This document shows positions 42,745 through 56,288 of a DNA stretch of 64,000 nt, in pieces. The stretch's first letter is position 1; each line of letters begins with the position of its first letter. The stretch comes from Chondrosia reniformis. Lineage: Eukaryota > Porifera > Demospongiae > Chondrillida > Chondrillidae. Where the stretch lies: the NCBI GenBank assembly GCA_947172415.1, contig OX359198.1, forward strand, positions 3,689,401-3,753,400, read 5' to 3'. The translations under genes and the position numbers were made by a program. The notes below the pieces were generated by a model that saw only the letters and a list, made by a program, of their open reading frames with translations, ran no database searches and was not told where the DNA came from.

Positions 42745-45700
42745 ATTGCATTTCAGTCAAAGCTTCCACTTTTTAAAACCTGTATAAATATTATACAGTA
42801 ATGAACTGCAATGAAATAAATACGTACATATAGGTTTTTCATACCGTAGATTCCGAATCTGACATTAGATTTTTAAAACTATTGTTCTTAAGCACAGTTT
42901 CGATATAAGCCAATCATATGGCTTGTTAGCTATGACATCAGGATGCGTTACTATGGTTTCCTATGACGTTTAACCACAGTATCCGTCCTACTAATAGATA
43001 ACAACGCCCATCGCCGCAAAGAGATTCATTTTATTCTTTTGTTCTTTCAGTCGATTATTCTAAGGCTTTATCATGCCTAAAAGGAAGTCAAGAGTTAGTA
43101 TTATGAAGAATAAAATGGATAGGTTGCGAAATCTGACAAGATTCAAGCCCAATGAAGAAGAAGTCGATGAAAATGTTCAGTCTTCTTCACGGCAACTTCC
43201 AAACGAGCCTTTATTAGTAGTCAATTTGCCACAAGTCAGCGTCAGTGAAAGCCTAAGTGATCAAATTCTCTGCCAATGAAGAGACAGAAGAAGAAGAAAT
43301 GATTGAAGCGATCACTGGTACAAATCAGTCAGAAGCTGAAAATCCTAGTGAAGATGAAGACGGCGATGTTGGGTATGTTTTCATATTGAATACTGGGATA
43401 GAGAAATGTATTATGCTTTAAACTAGAGCATTTATTTAAGTATCTAAAGTTTAACTAAAGCTTTGTTCATTTAGATTTCTACTTTAAATGAATATTATGC
43501 ACTCTTTGTTTATAAACATTAACGTAATAGCAATCATTTGGCCTTTCTTACCTATTTACACACTTAGAGCATACCTAAAAGTCTTATAATTAGATTAAAT
43601 GTGCTCTGTTTGCATTCTAAAGGTATTCAATGGTAATTTCAACCATTATTAAATTTTAATTACTTGGTTCTTTCCAGCTTTCAATTCACAACTGAGGAGG
43701 CATTAGTAAATTATAAGGATTTGGTAAGGGATCAGGCTGGTGAAGTACAAAAGATGGTAGGGTTAATAGTAGTAGATGCCCTAAGGAAGGAGGGTAAGGG
43801 TACAGTACAAGCTTGTAGGCAGACAGAGTCTTTAGTAGGCATATCAGAGCGATCATTAAGAAAATGGAGGAAATCATATTACGCTAGAGGGGAAATAGCC
43901 ATTAGTAAGAGAGCTGGTAGTCAAAAAAATCCGTTACTGATAGATGAAAATTTGAAATAGGAAGTTATTGAATGGCTGCGGAAGGAAACTAGTAGGAAAA
44001 GCAATAAATTAACAGTTAGTGCCTTTTGTAGGTGGATAAACAATACCCTTATTCCTAAGTCAAACATGCCAGCCAACTACCCAAAGGAAATATCTAGAGT
44101 CACTGATTGGAGATGGATGTACTCACTAGGTTTTTGCTATGTTAAGTATACCAAGGGATATGTAGATGGTCATGAAAGGGAGGATGTAGTTAAGGATAGG
44201 AGATTATTTCTAAAAAAGATTAAAATACTAGAATCAACACATCTGCCACCACCACCTTGCTCAGATGGTGTTAATCCATACACCATAGGTACAAATATTG
44301 CATCTAGGCATCTAGTTACAATTTATCATGATGAGTCAGCATTTCATGCAAATGAAGGGAGAACTAGTGGGTGGACAGTGAAGGGAAAGCAGCCTTTATT
44401 GCCTAAGGGAAAGGGGAGGGGTTTAATGGTTAGTGACTTTATTGAAGAACATGGAGGCTTTTTACAATTAACAGATGAAGAGGTAGAAGATGCTAAACGA
44501 ATTTATAGCAATCCTAATTTTCCACAGTATGGTAGAGAAATTTTGCACATAGGAGCAGAGAATGAGGGATACTGGACTAGTGAACTATTCATTAAACATG
44601 TAAAGAAAGTAGCCAAAATTGCATCATACAAGTATCCAGTAGATAGATTTAGCGTATTATGGATTTTTGATCAAAGTAGTAATCATAGGGCATAGAGTGA
44701 TGATGCATTAGTAGCAAGTAGGATGAATGTAAATGATGGAGGCAAGCAACCAAAAATGAGGACAACAACATGGAATGGCAGGGAGCAGGTTATGGTTAAC
44801 AGAATGGGACAAGCAAAGGGTTTGAGGACAGTATTGATAGAAGGAGGTGTGACTGCAGCTACGGATATGACAAAGAAAGAAATGATGGATATATTAGGTA
44901 AACATGAAGATTTCAAAAATGAAAAATCTAAAATTGAAAGAATTTTGCAGGCATTAGGTCACAGAGTACTATTTTTGCCAAAATTTCATCCAGAACTTCA
45001 TCCAATAGAGAGGGTATGGGGTAAAGCCAAGGTTTATGCAAAGGATAAGTGTGATTACACATTCAATGGACTGAGAAACGTAATTATACCAGCTTTTAAT
45101 AGTGTAAGTACAGATGACATTAGAAAATTCTTTAGGAAATCCCGCGATTATGCACATGCATACAGAGAAGGCTCTACAGCATTAGAAGCAGACAGTAAAA
45201 TTAAAGAGTACAAAAGTCACAGAAGAGTACCAGAAACAGAAAGTAGATAAAATGTTTCATTTTACTGACTTGATTTAATACCATACACTTCACATTTTTG
45301 ATTTCCAGTGTATTTCATTATATTGTTTACATTGTGGTTTCAATCATGCAAATTAGGTAAAATATAAAAGTTAATAACTCCTTCCTAGAACCATTTATGG
45401 AAAAAATCCTCTTTATAAATTTAGATAATTCATTCTAGTTTAGAATGCTAGCAAAATTTACTTCCTAGAAGGTTTCCCCACAAACTAGATAGAAAATGAA
45501 TATTTGTACCATTAAAATTTTCCAACTGATATTTCTCAAAAATAAAGAAGTATATTACAAAAAGCCTCCTTATAAAGTTTAAAAATTATCTTAAATATAT
45601 GTTATATTAAACAAAGTAAAAACATTTCAAACAACCTAGGAGGAGATTGAAGAAAAGCATCTTTTTACCTTATTTGGAAATTGGGGGCAATTACGCAAGG

Positions 45701-45872
45701 CCATGGTTACCATGGTAACACTATTGTCTCGCTATTCCAAAGCTACATGACTTAGCTACAACCTGTCCAAGTTTTAAAGAAAATGACCTTACCAAATTTG
45801 AATTTAAGCTTATCAAAGCTTAAGAGGTAAAAAATTCAATAAGTGGAAGCTTTGACTGAAACGCACTATATA
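42745..45872 (+). mobile_element. IS630/Tc1-type DNA transposon with wide D-E spacing
   Basis: TIRs: GCATTTCAGTCAAAGCTTCC at 42748 and, inverted, GCGTTTCAGTCAAAGCTTCC near 45866-45845; TATA-like flanks fit a TA target. Transposase exon 1 starts at ATG 43073 (MPKRKSRVSIMKNKMDRL), shifts frame once near 43270 into an acidic stretch, and meets a donor GG|GTATGT near 43372. Exon 2 follows TTTCCAG at about 43678 and reads to 45250. Motifs: an HTH-like KEGKGTVQACRQTESLVG, then HDESAFHANEG (first D, 44331), WIFDQSSNH (second D, 44671) and FHPELHPIERVWGKAK (E, 45006). Two TAG codons interrupt it (43958-43960, 44693-44695). The second D and E are 112 residues apart, against 34-41 in ordinary Tc1/mariner. 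Known: DDE cut-and-paste transposition. Confidence 0.82.
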
Positions 45873-48800
45873 GGCTGGAATTGAGAGTTTCCAGCGACCC
45901 CCACCCCCTTTTTCCACTTGGCATTGATACTAGTTTCATCGCCCCCCTTGTCTTTCTATCCATACAGACCAGCCACTTGCTTACATTCAGCCTGGTCAAA
46001 TTCCTGCAGCAGCGCAGCTAGCCAACTTGGCACTCCAACCATCAGTGGACACTACAACTCCCATGCTACCCTCCACGCAGGCTGATGCCATTGGTACTAC
46101 ACTCATGGCCTTACTCAGCAACCCTGCAGAGCAGTCTACTGCAGCATCTCATAAACCTCAGCAAGCAGTGTGTGACACGGGAGAGCCCCTGCCCCTGAAG
46201 CTGGTACAATCCTTGAGAGAGATATCTTTGGTGTAACTCCATTGGTTCTTGCCAGCTCCATTGCTGCATGCCACCTTTTTGACCGAAGAATGTCCTCACA
46301 GCCACTGTCACTGTGCACCTAATTCCACCTCGAAGCGCAGCATGAAGACAGTGGATGACATTTTCACATGGGTCCTGTGTTTTAACAGGTACATAGCAGC
46401 TTCCACCCAGCGATGTTACAACAAATGACACCATACGCCAACACAATACTGCTGTCTTACCTGCAGTTTCAAGGCAATGGCTGGCGAGTATATGATTGCC
46501 CCTTCAGGATTGAAGTGGCCTCCAGGAAAAATACTAATTGGAAAGCAGTGGATCCCAGCCTTTATGCACGCTTTGTGGCCTGTCAGAACTGCAGTACATC
46601 AACCTGCCTATTTTGCTGCAGCTTTAGCCATAAATCATCAGCTTGTCCTTGGGGTGTGGACGAGCCTTCTCAACAGAACGGGCCCACTACAACCCCCTGG
46701 CCACCGGTTCACAGTACTTCAGTTGGCAACCCCTCACATCACCCATATGCCTCTTGTGGAATGGAGGTGCATGTAGATTCCCAGAATCTTGTCGATATCG
46801 CCATGCCTGTGCCATCTGTCTAACCACTGGCCATCGCTCAATAGAATGCCTGCGCACATCATTCAGACAATGTGGTCCCTCTGCCTTACTCCCACCCCCC
46901 AATAAACGGGCAGCCCCATAGGCAGGCCACCACTATGGAGGAACGCATGCAGGTGCTTTAGCGTATAGTTTGCCGCTACATGGGCAAGTATTTGTTAGAT
47001 ATGGATGTAGGATATTAGTTGCATAATTGATTCTTCGCAAGTGCATGCAGTTCATTTAAGATTTGTTTATTGTTATATATAATAAATATTCATTTGTGAC
47101 GACATCTGCGGCACGGCGTTTAATTTGTCTTTTAAGGCATTCCATAAGTTGGGCAGCAGGATGTATAGACTATGTCTTCTGGCAGCCATAGGCAATCGCA
47201 GGACATACAGTATTACTGCAGTATTACCGCATATAAACTCTCCCGGCATGGCAGCAGGCAGTTATGTGCTGATTGCATATATAGTACATGCCCCTTCCCA
47301 TTAACTTCAGGTCACGGATGTTATGCCTATACAAAGGATCTTCGAGCATTTACTAATGCCTCTACCCGCTGTTCCTCTCATTGGCGCATGCCTAGGGCAC
47401 CTCATCCAGCACCATCCCCCTAGTGGTACCACTCTGGCAGGATGCCTTGCAAGCTTACCCCGATAGGCCTTTGGTTCAATGGATACTGGAAGGACTACAG
47501 AAAGGTTTTTGCTTAGGTTGCAGCCACGCATGGCACTAGCTAAAACCAGCAAAATATAATATTCCTTCAGTATATGAGCACCCAGAAGTGGTGGAGGCTT
47601 ATCTGCTGGCAGAAAGTCAAAAAGGTCGTATATTGGGCCCTTTTCCACTCCCACCTCCTGTACCTCTTCAAATCAGCCGATTTGGGGTCATTCCTAGAGA
47701 GTCACAGCCTGGCAAGTGGCGCCTTATTTTAGATCTGTCATTCCCAGAGGGCCACAGCATTAATGATGGGGTCTCTCCAGAGTTGAGTTCTCATCGATAC
47801 CCATCAATAAATCTAGCAGTCACACAAATACTACAGGCAGGTAGGGATGCCCAACTCTCAAAATTTCACATCATGGATGCCTATCGCATCATTTCAGTGC
47901 ACCCTGATGACTGGGGCCTTCTGGTCATGCTGCGCAAGGGGCAGTATTATGTTGACACCCGTCTCCCATTTGGTCTTTGATCAGCACCAAAACTATTTAC
48001 AGCATTGGCAGATGCCATCCAGTGGCTCATCAAGGAAAGAGGCACTAAATGCTGCATCCACTATTTGGATGATTACCTCTTCGTGGATAAACCCACAGCC
48101 ACAGCACAGGCTCTCCATGTGGCCCCTGCTACCCTCAGTGACCTAGGGGTCCCCTTGGCTCCAGAAAAGGTAGAGGGCCCCCAGACGTGCTTAGTATTTC
48201 TAGGCATTGAACTGGACACCTACACCTTGACAGCACGACTTCTACAAGAGAAACTCCAGCGGCTGTCAGCTCTCATGGGTGCCTGGCAAGACAGGAAGGC
48301 CTGCACAAAGAGGGAATTGTTATCACTCTTGGGAGTTCTGTAACATGCAGCAATGGTGGTTCGTTTTGGCAGGGGGTTTATTCGCTGCATGATCGAACTG
48401 TCAAAGGTGGCTAAGGAAGACCATCACATCACTTTGTCAGACTGAACAAGGAGTTTCCTTCAGACCTACTCTGGTGAAAGACATTTTTCCCCAGGTGGAA
48501 TGGCTGCAGCTTCTTGCTGTCAGCGGTACTAGCAGCCCCTGACATACACGTTCTATCAGATGCCTCAGGGTCATGGGGTTTTGGGGCCTGTTGCGTGTCT
48601 TCATCCGCATGGTTTCAGGGCTGTTGGCCCCTGACATGGAGTCAGAAGAATATAACTGCTAAGGAACTGCTAACTATCAGCAGCAGTTAGGGGTCCTCAA
48701 TGGCAGCAAAAATCAGTTCGCTTCAGATGTGACAACATTGCCGTGGTCCATGCCATCACTTCAGGCAAAAGTACAGTAGCATTGGTCTTGCACCTACTAA

Positions 48801-49672
48801 GGGGGCTACATCTGTTCGCAATGGAATATGGCTTTTGCATTTCGGCAGAACACATCCCAGGGAAAGAAAATGTCACAGCTGATGCTCTCTCTGGTAACAA
48901 AATTTCTTCTTTTCTTCTGCAGGTACCAGCAGCTGCCAAACTACCAACGACTCTATCACAGGATCTCCTCCAGCTATTTTTGGCAGACCCGCAGCTGGAC
49001 TGGCTATCGAGCGATTGGAGAAAGCGGTTGGGTTCTATATTCAGGAAGGCATAGCCAGCTCAACTGTTCGGACTTATGCCTCTGGCCAAAAACATCACCT
49101 GACCTTCTGTCAGCAGGTGGCTCTCTCCCCTCTTCCTGCCTCAGAACAGCAATTGCTACTATTTAGTGCGTTCCTCGCCTTAAAAGGACTCAAGTGGGAG
49201 ACCATCAAAATATATCTAGCAGCACTTTTGACATCTCCACAATACCAATGGTCCCAGCACCCCCTTCCCAGATGCAACCGCCCCCGCTTGGAATTACTGT
49301 TTAAAGGAATAAGGAAGGCAACTTCAATCATACCAAAGAAACCTCGCCTTCCCATTACACCAGTGATGCTATGCAAAGTCTGGGACATCATAAAGACTCC
49401 CCTTACTACCCCAGATAAATTAATGATATGGGCAGCAATGAATGTCTGTTTCTTTGGTTTTCTTCGAGCAGGAGAGGTATGCATGCTCTCTGCCACATCC
49501 TACGACCCAACTTGGCATCTATGTCTAAGAGACGTATCTGTCGACTCTCACACTTCCCCTACTAAAGCCTTTATCAATATAAACGCTTCCAAGACTGACT
49601 CATTCAGGCAGGGTGTCACAATCACACTAGGCAAGACAGACCAACAACTTTGCCCGAGTACATACAACTGGT
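45873..49672 (+). mobile_element. DIRS-like tyrosine-recombinase retrotransposon, decayed and 3'-truncated
   Basis: In order: a Gag region in shifting frames (46027-46236, 46413-46921) ending in a Cys/His knuckle (NGGACRFPESCRYRHACAIC, about 46750-46830); a spacer without clear coding (46921-47440); RT from about 47455 (VQWILEGLQKGFCLG, GPFPLPPPVPLQISRFGVI, KWRLILDLSFPEGHSIND, IHYLDDYLFV at 48056); RNase H remnants (CDNIAVVHAITSGKSTVAL, EHIPGKENVTADALSG, 48720-48900); and a tyrosine recombinase (49015-49672: IASSTVRTYASGQKHHLTF, VCFFGFLRAGEV with the first catalytic Arg). The element stops before the HxxR and Tyr motifs because the 13-bp satellite begins at about 49655. Stops include TGA at 47978-47980, TAA at 48341-48343 and several near 48440-48660. 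Known: integration by a tyrosine recombinase without target duplication. Confidence 0.85.
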
Positions 49673-50570
49673 AAGGGGTCCATAAACCTAAGACATACAA
49701 CCAGTATATAAAACTTGTACTTACAACTGGTAACCAGTACATACAACTTGTACATACAACTAATACATACAACTAGCGCATACAACAAAACATACAACTA
49801 GTACATGCAACTAGTACATACAACTAGTATATACACCTAGTACATATAACTAGTAACTACTACATACATCTAGTGCACACAACTAGTACATGCAAGTAGT
49901 ACTTAAAGCTGGTATACACATAAAAATAGCGCATACAACTAGAACAAACAACTAGTAAATACAACTTGACCATACAACTAGAATCCAGTACTTACAACTA
50001 GTATGCACAACTAGTATCTACAACTACCACATATAACTAGTACTAGGACATACAACTGGTACATACCGCTAGTGTACACAATCAGTACATACAACTGGGA
50101 ACGAGTACATACGACTAATATATACAATTGTATATACAACTTGTACATACAACTAGTAACAAGTACATACAACTAATAGATACAACTAGTGGATACAGCT
50201 CATACATATAACTAGTACATGCTACTAGTACATACAACTAGTAAATATAGGTAGTATTAGGATTAAAACTAATACATACAACTGGGATATACAACTAGTA
50301 CATACAATTACTACATTCAACTAGTACATACAACCAGTCCATACAACTGGTACATGCAACTAGTAATGACTACATACAACTAGTACATACAAATAGTACT
50401 TAAAACTAGTATATACCACTAGGACATGCTACTAGTACACACCACTAGTATATACAACTAGGACATACTACTAGTACACACAACTAGTCAATAAAACTAG
50501 TACATACAACTAGTACATACAACTAGAACATACAACTAGTAAATACATCTAGACCATACAACTAGAAACT
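49656..50570. repeat. 13-bp satellite, segment 4
   Basis: Degenerate ACATACAACTAGT repeats, starting inside the DIRS recombinase frame (the last few encoded residues are already repeat). Confidence 0.9.
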
Positions 50571-51262
50571 AGTACATACAACTAGTACTTACAACTAATA
50601 TATAAATACAATTATTACATTCAATTACTACATACAACTAATTCATACATCTAGTATATACAACTACAACATACACTAATCCATGCAACTAGTACCTGCG
50701 ACTGGTCAATATAACTAGTTCTATTGCATATAACTAGTAGATACAACTAGTAATTAGTACATACGACTAGTACATACAACTAATACATTCATCTAGTAAA
50801 TACAATTAATACATACAACTTGTACATGCAACTAGTGCATACAACTAGTATATACAACTAGACCATACAACTAATAACCAGTACATACAACTAGTATATA
50901 AAACTAGTACCTAGAACTACCACATATAACTAGTATTAGTACTTACAATTAGTACATACAACTAGTACCCTCGACTAGTATATATCACTAGTCATAGTAC
51001 ATACAACTGGGACATACAACTAGCTCATACAATTTGTACATACAACTACTGCATAAAACTAATACCTACCTAATACCTAGTATAACTAGTATTAGAACCT
51101 ACAATTAATACATACAACTAGTACAAACAACTTATACATATAAATAATACAGACAACTGTTATATACAACTAGTACATACAACTAGGACATACAACTAGG
51201 ACATACAACCAGGACATACAACTAGTACATGCAACTATTACATACAACAATTACACACAACT

Positions 51263-52020
51263 GGGGCAGTGGAAATGGCGGAAATGGCGGAAACCGAGAA
51301 AATAGCGGAGGAGGCTTGTCACGAAGCCACGAAGCTTTTTAACTAAGAGCGGGTAAGGCTTCCAATAGTGTGACTGTATAAAAACAGCGACAGAGAGAGA
51401 AAAATGGCGGCATGCAAGCTAAAATGGCGAACAGTATGGCGAGCTGAGACAGGTTAGCCTTAAGCGCATCAAACTTAAACGCAGTGTAGTAAATCAGCTA
51501 TATATGGTAATAATATAACTAACTAACCTTAATTGATAAACTAGTTGGCTAATATGCATGCCTGCAGCTTATAGGAATCAAATTTGATCCTTGTAGAAAG
51601 AAAGTAGTGACGCAGTGCTGATCCTTAATCCTTGGTCATGTACAATGTCCACGTGTACTTCTGGTAATACAACCAACCTTCTTAAATCCTAACGCTACAA
51701 ACTAGTTATCCCAAGCCTCTTTTACCCAGGATCAGCCAAAAACCAACTTTTGCAACATGCTGACATTTTATTTTACATCATATACGGCCATTTTATCGCT
51801 CGCGGTCATTCGTTAACGTTTCCAAGTCTTTCTTTCAGATGTTCACTCCAAAGGACGGCTTAAAGAGGCTTCATCCATTCCTGCTCCTGCAGAGCTATTA
51901 GCTAGAAAGGTACCTACATTTCCCCCTGACTAGTGGCTTTGAGACAAGGCCATTCTCGTGCTTTCCACCTTTTCTGCCAATTCCGCCATTTCCACCATTT
52001 CTGCCATTTCCACTACCCCC
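51263..52020. mobile_element. 758-bp MITE with 8-bp target duplication, copy 1
   Basis: Ends GGGGCAGTGGAAATGGCGG and, inverted, GGGGGTAGTGGAAATGGCAG; the TIR continues with further degenerate AAATGGCGG repeats for about 30-50 bp. ACACAACT directly flanks both ends (51255-51262 and 52021-52028), an 8-bp duplication as made by hAT or P-type transposases. No ORF. Internal AAAATGGCGGC and AAAATGGCGAAC motifs resemble YY1 sites. Confidence 0.8.
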
Positions 52021-52720
52021 ACACAACTAGTACATACAACTAGTACTTACAACTAATATATAAATACAATTATTACATTCAATTACTACATACAACTAAT
52101 TCATACATCTAGTATATACAACTACAACATACACTAATCCATGCAACTAGTACCTGCGACTGGTCAATATAACTAGTTCTATTGCATATAACTAGTAGAT
52201 ACAACTAGTAATTAGTACATACGACTAGTACATACAACTAATACATTCATCTAGTAAATACAATTAATACATACAACTTGTACATGCAACTAGTGCATAC
52301 AACTAGTATATACAACTAGACCATACAACTAATAACCAGTACATACAACTAGTATATAAAACTAGTACCTAGAACTACCACATATAACTAGTATTAGTAC
52401 TTACAATTAGTACATACAACTAGTACCCTCGACTAGTATATATCACTAGTCATAGTACATACAACTGGGACATACAACTAGCTCATACAATTTGTACATA
52501 CAACTACTGCATAAAACTAATACCTACCTAATACCTAGTATAACTAGTATTAGAACCTACAATTAATACATACAACTAGTACAAACAACTTATACATATA
52601 AATAATACAGACAACTGTTATATACAACTAGTACATACAACTAGGACATACAACTAGGACATACAACCAGGACATACAACTAGTACATGCAACTATTACA
52701 TACAACAATTACACACAACT

Positions 52721-53478
52721 GGGGCAGTGGAAATGGCGGAAATGGCGGAAACCGAGAAAATAGCGGAGGAGGCTTGTCACGAAGCCACGAAGCTTTTTAA
52801 CTAAGAGCGGGTAAGGCTTCCAATAGTGTGACTGTATAAAAACAGCGACAGAGAGAGAAAAATGGCAGCATGCAAGCTAAAATGGCGAACAGTATGGCGA
52901 GCTGAGACAGGTTAGCCTTAAGCGCATCAAACTTAAACGCAGTGTAGTAAATCAGCTATATATGGTAATAATATAACTAACTAACCTTAATTGATAAACT
53001 AGTTGGCTAATATGCATGCCTGCAGCTTATAGGAATCAAATTTGATCCTTGTAGAAAGAAAGTAGTGACGCAGTGCTGATCCTTAATCCTTGGTCATGTA
53101 CAATGTCCACGTGTACTTCTGGTAATACAACCAACCTTCTTAAATCCTAACGCTACAAACTAGTTATCCCAAGCCTCTTTTACCCAGGATCAGCCAAAAA
53201 CCAACTTTTGCAACATGCTGACATTTTATTTTACATCATATACGGCCATTTTATCGCTCGCGGTCATTCGTTAACGTTTCCAAGTCTTTCTTTCAGATGT
53301 TCACTCCAAAGGACGGCTTTAAGAGGCTTCATCCATTCCTGCTCCTGCAGAGCTATTAGCTAGAAAGGTACCTACATTTCCCCCTGACTAGTGGCTTTGA
53401 GACAAGGCCATTCTCGTGCTTTCCACCTTTTCTGCCAATTCCGCCATTTCCACCATTTCTGCCATTTCCACTACCCCC
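52721..53478. mobile_element. 758-bp MITE, copy 2
   Basis: Same element and flanks as the copy at 51263-52020, carried along by the 1458-bp tandem duplication rather than by a new transposition. Confidence 0.8.
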
Positions 53479-54178
53479 ACACAACTAGTACATACAACTA
53501 GTACTTACAACTAATATATAAATACAATTATTACATTCAATTACTACATACAACTAATTCATACATCTAGTATATACAACTACAACATACACTAATCCAT
53601 GCAACTAGTACCTGCGACTGGTCAATATAACTAGTTCTATTGCATATAACTAGTAGATACAACTAGTAATTAGTACATACGACTAGTACATACAACTAAT
53701 ACATTCATCTAGTAAATACAATTAATACATACAACTTGTACATGCAACTAGTGCATACAACTAGTATATACAACTAGACCATACAACTAATAACCAGTAC
53801 ATACAACTAGTATATAAAACTAGTACCTAGAACTACCACATATAACTAGTATTAGTACTTACAATTAGTACATACAACTAGTACCCTCGACTAGTATATA
53901 TCACTAGTCATAGTACATACAACTGGGACATACAACTAGCTCATACAATTTGTACATACAACTACTGCATAAAACTAATACCTACCTAATACCTAGTATA
54001 ACTAGTATTAGAACCTACAATTAATACATACAACTAGTACAAACAACTTATACATATAAATAATACAGACAACTGTTATATACAACTAGTACATACAACT
54101 AGGACATACAACTAGGACATACAACCAGGACATACAACTAGTACATGCAACTATTACATACAACAATTACACACAACT

Positions 54179-54936
54179 GGGGCAGTGGAAATGGCGGAAA
54201 TGGCGGAAACCGAGAAAATAGCGGAGGAGGCTTGTCACGAAGCCACGAAGCTTTTTAACTAAGAGCGGGTAAGGCTTCCAATAGTGTGACTGTATAAAAA
54301 CAGCGACAGAGAGAGAAAAATGGCAGCATGCAAGCTAAAATGGCGAACAGTATGGCGAGCTGAGACAGGTTAGCCTTAAGCGCATCAAACTTAAACGCAG
54401 TGTAGTAAATCAGCTATATATGGTAATAATATAACTAACTAACCTTAATTGATAAACTAGTTGGCTAATATGCATGCCTGCAGCTTATAGGAATCAAATT
54501 TGATCCTTGTAGAAAGAAAGTAGTGACGCAGTGCTGATCCTTAATCCTTGGTCATGTACAATGTCCACGTGTACTTCTGGTAATACAACCAACCTTCTTA
54601 AATCCTAACGCTACAAACTAGTTATCCCAAGCCTCTTTTACCCAGGATCAGCCAAAAACCAACTTTTGCAACATGCTGACATTTTATTTTACATCATATA
54701 CGGCCATTTTATCGCTCGCGGTCATTCGTTAACGTTTCCAAGTCTTTCTTTCAGATGTTCACTCCAAAGGACGGCTTTAAGAGGCTTCATCCATTCCTGC
54801 TCCTGCAGAGCTATTAGCTAGAAAGGTACCTACATTTCCCCCTGACTAGTGGCTTTGAGACAAGGCCATTCTCGTGCTTTCCACCTTTTCTGCCAATTCC
54901 GCCATTTCCACCATTTCTGCCATTTCCACTACCCCC
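54179..54936. mobile_element. 758-bp MITE, copy 3
   Basis: Third copy, again flanked by ACACAACT on both sides; the two bases that separate copies 2 and 3 from copy 1 are shared, so copies 2 and 3 are the younger pair. Confidence 0.8.
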
Positions 54937-54944
54937 ACACAACT

Positions 54945-55823
54945 AGTACATACAACTAGTACATATAACTACTACATACAACTATTTCATTCAACTAGTA
55001 CATATAACTAGTACATACAGCTGGTACATATATTACATACAAATATACCAAGTATATATAAATAGTACAGACAACTAGTACATACAGCTACTGCATACAA
55101 TTAGTACATATCATTAGTACATACAAATAGTACATATAACTATTGCATACAACTAGTACATATAACAAGTGCATACACATAAAACTAGTAAATATAAATA
55201 GTACATACAACTACATCAAACTACTAATACATACAAGTAGTAAATTCAACTATTACATTTAACTAGAACAACCAACTAGTACATCCAACTATTTCACACA
55301 GCTAGTATATACAACTAGTACGTACAACTAGTACATATAACTTGTACATACAACTAGTACAGACAACTGGAACATACAACTAGTACATACAGCTTTTACA
55401 CACAACTAGTACATATAACCAGTAAATAAATATATTACTAGTACATATAACTTCTACATACAACTAGTACACATAACTAGTATATAGAAAAATTACATAA
55501 AACTAGTAAATACAACTAGTACATACAACTAGTACATATAATTAGTAACTAGTACATAAGAGTAGTACATATAACTAATATGTAGAAGTAGTAGCTGAAA
55601 CTAGTAAATATAACATTTAATAGTACATATAACTAGTACATACAACGAGTACCTACTACTAGTACCAAGAACTTGTAAATAATACCATTACTAGTACATA
55701 CAACTGGTTTAGACAACTAATACATACAACCAGTATATAATTAGTACATAAAATTTGTACGTACAACTATTACATTCAACTAGTACATACAGCATAGTTC
55801 CTTCAACTAGTAAATATGACTAG
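54945..55823. repeat. 13-bp satellite, segment 5
   Basis: Degenerate ACATACAACTAGT repeats up to the Tigger-type MITE. Confidence 0.9.
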
Positions 55824-55825
55824 TA

Positions 55826-56286
55826 CAGTCGACTCTTGATATAACGAACACCAAAATCCCAGCATAATTGTTCTTTATAAAAGAAGTTCCTTATAACCAG
55901 ATGTACTTTATTTGTATATAACTATACAAATAAACTACTCATCAGTGTAGTATGAATACAGTAGAATGTTTACAAAATTAGGATAACGTAAAATATAATA
56001 TTAATGGTACTCTGGGTGGACTTTTCAACTGAAAATTCATCACAAATACCCTTCTCCTTCCTCCCTTTATCCACTTCGTCCAGTAACTTCGGTTTAAGAA
56101 TGATACAGCTGTTTGTGGCTTCACACATACATAATCATAAGTTAACACGTTCGTTATAATAGAAGCTTGTTTAGGGTTGTTTGTTATAAACCGAAGGAAT
56201 TGAATGGACAGGAAATTGTTTTTTGACAATCGTTCGTTATACCCAAATTACGTTATGGGCGAGTTCGTTATAAGTGGAGTCGACTG
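55826..56286. mobile_element. 461-bp Tigger/pogo-type MITE
   Basis: TIRs CAGTCGACTCTTGATATAAC (55826) and, inverted, CAGTCGACTCCACTTATAAC (56286), with TA duplications at 55824-55825 and 56287-56288. The ends match the well known pogo/Tigger style CAGTCGACTC...ATAACGAAC. Internally only a short minus-strand frame (56229-55978), not transposase. It differs in TIR from the autonomous element at 35937. Confidence 0.88.
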
Positions 56287-56288
56287 TA

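Larger units (their letters stand above)
50571..54944. repeat. Macrosatellite: three near-identical 1458-bp tandem units
   Basis: Units 50571-52028, 52029-53486 and 53487-54944. Fixed landmarks recur exactly 1458 bp apart (GGGGCAGTGG at 51263, 52721, 54179). Each unit is about 700 bp of 13-bp satellite plus one 758-bp MITE. I noticed only two differences among units: GGCGGCAT in unit 1 against GGCAGCAT, and CTTAAAG in unit 1 against CTTTAAG. The amplification is therefore very recent (or an assembly artefact). Confidence 0.95.

Noticed and set aside
55932..55960. TCATCAG at about 55938 as another hammerhead core on the minus strand
   Set aside because: No GAAA and no stem II or III nearby.
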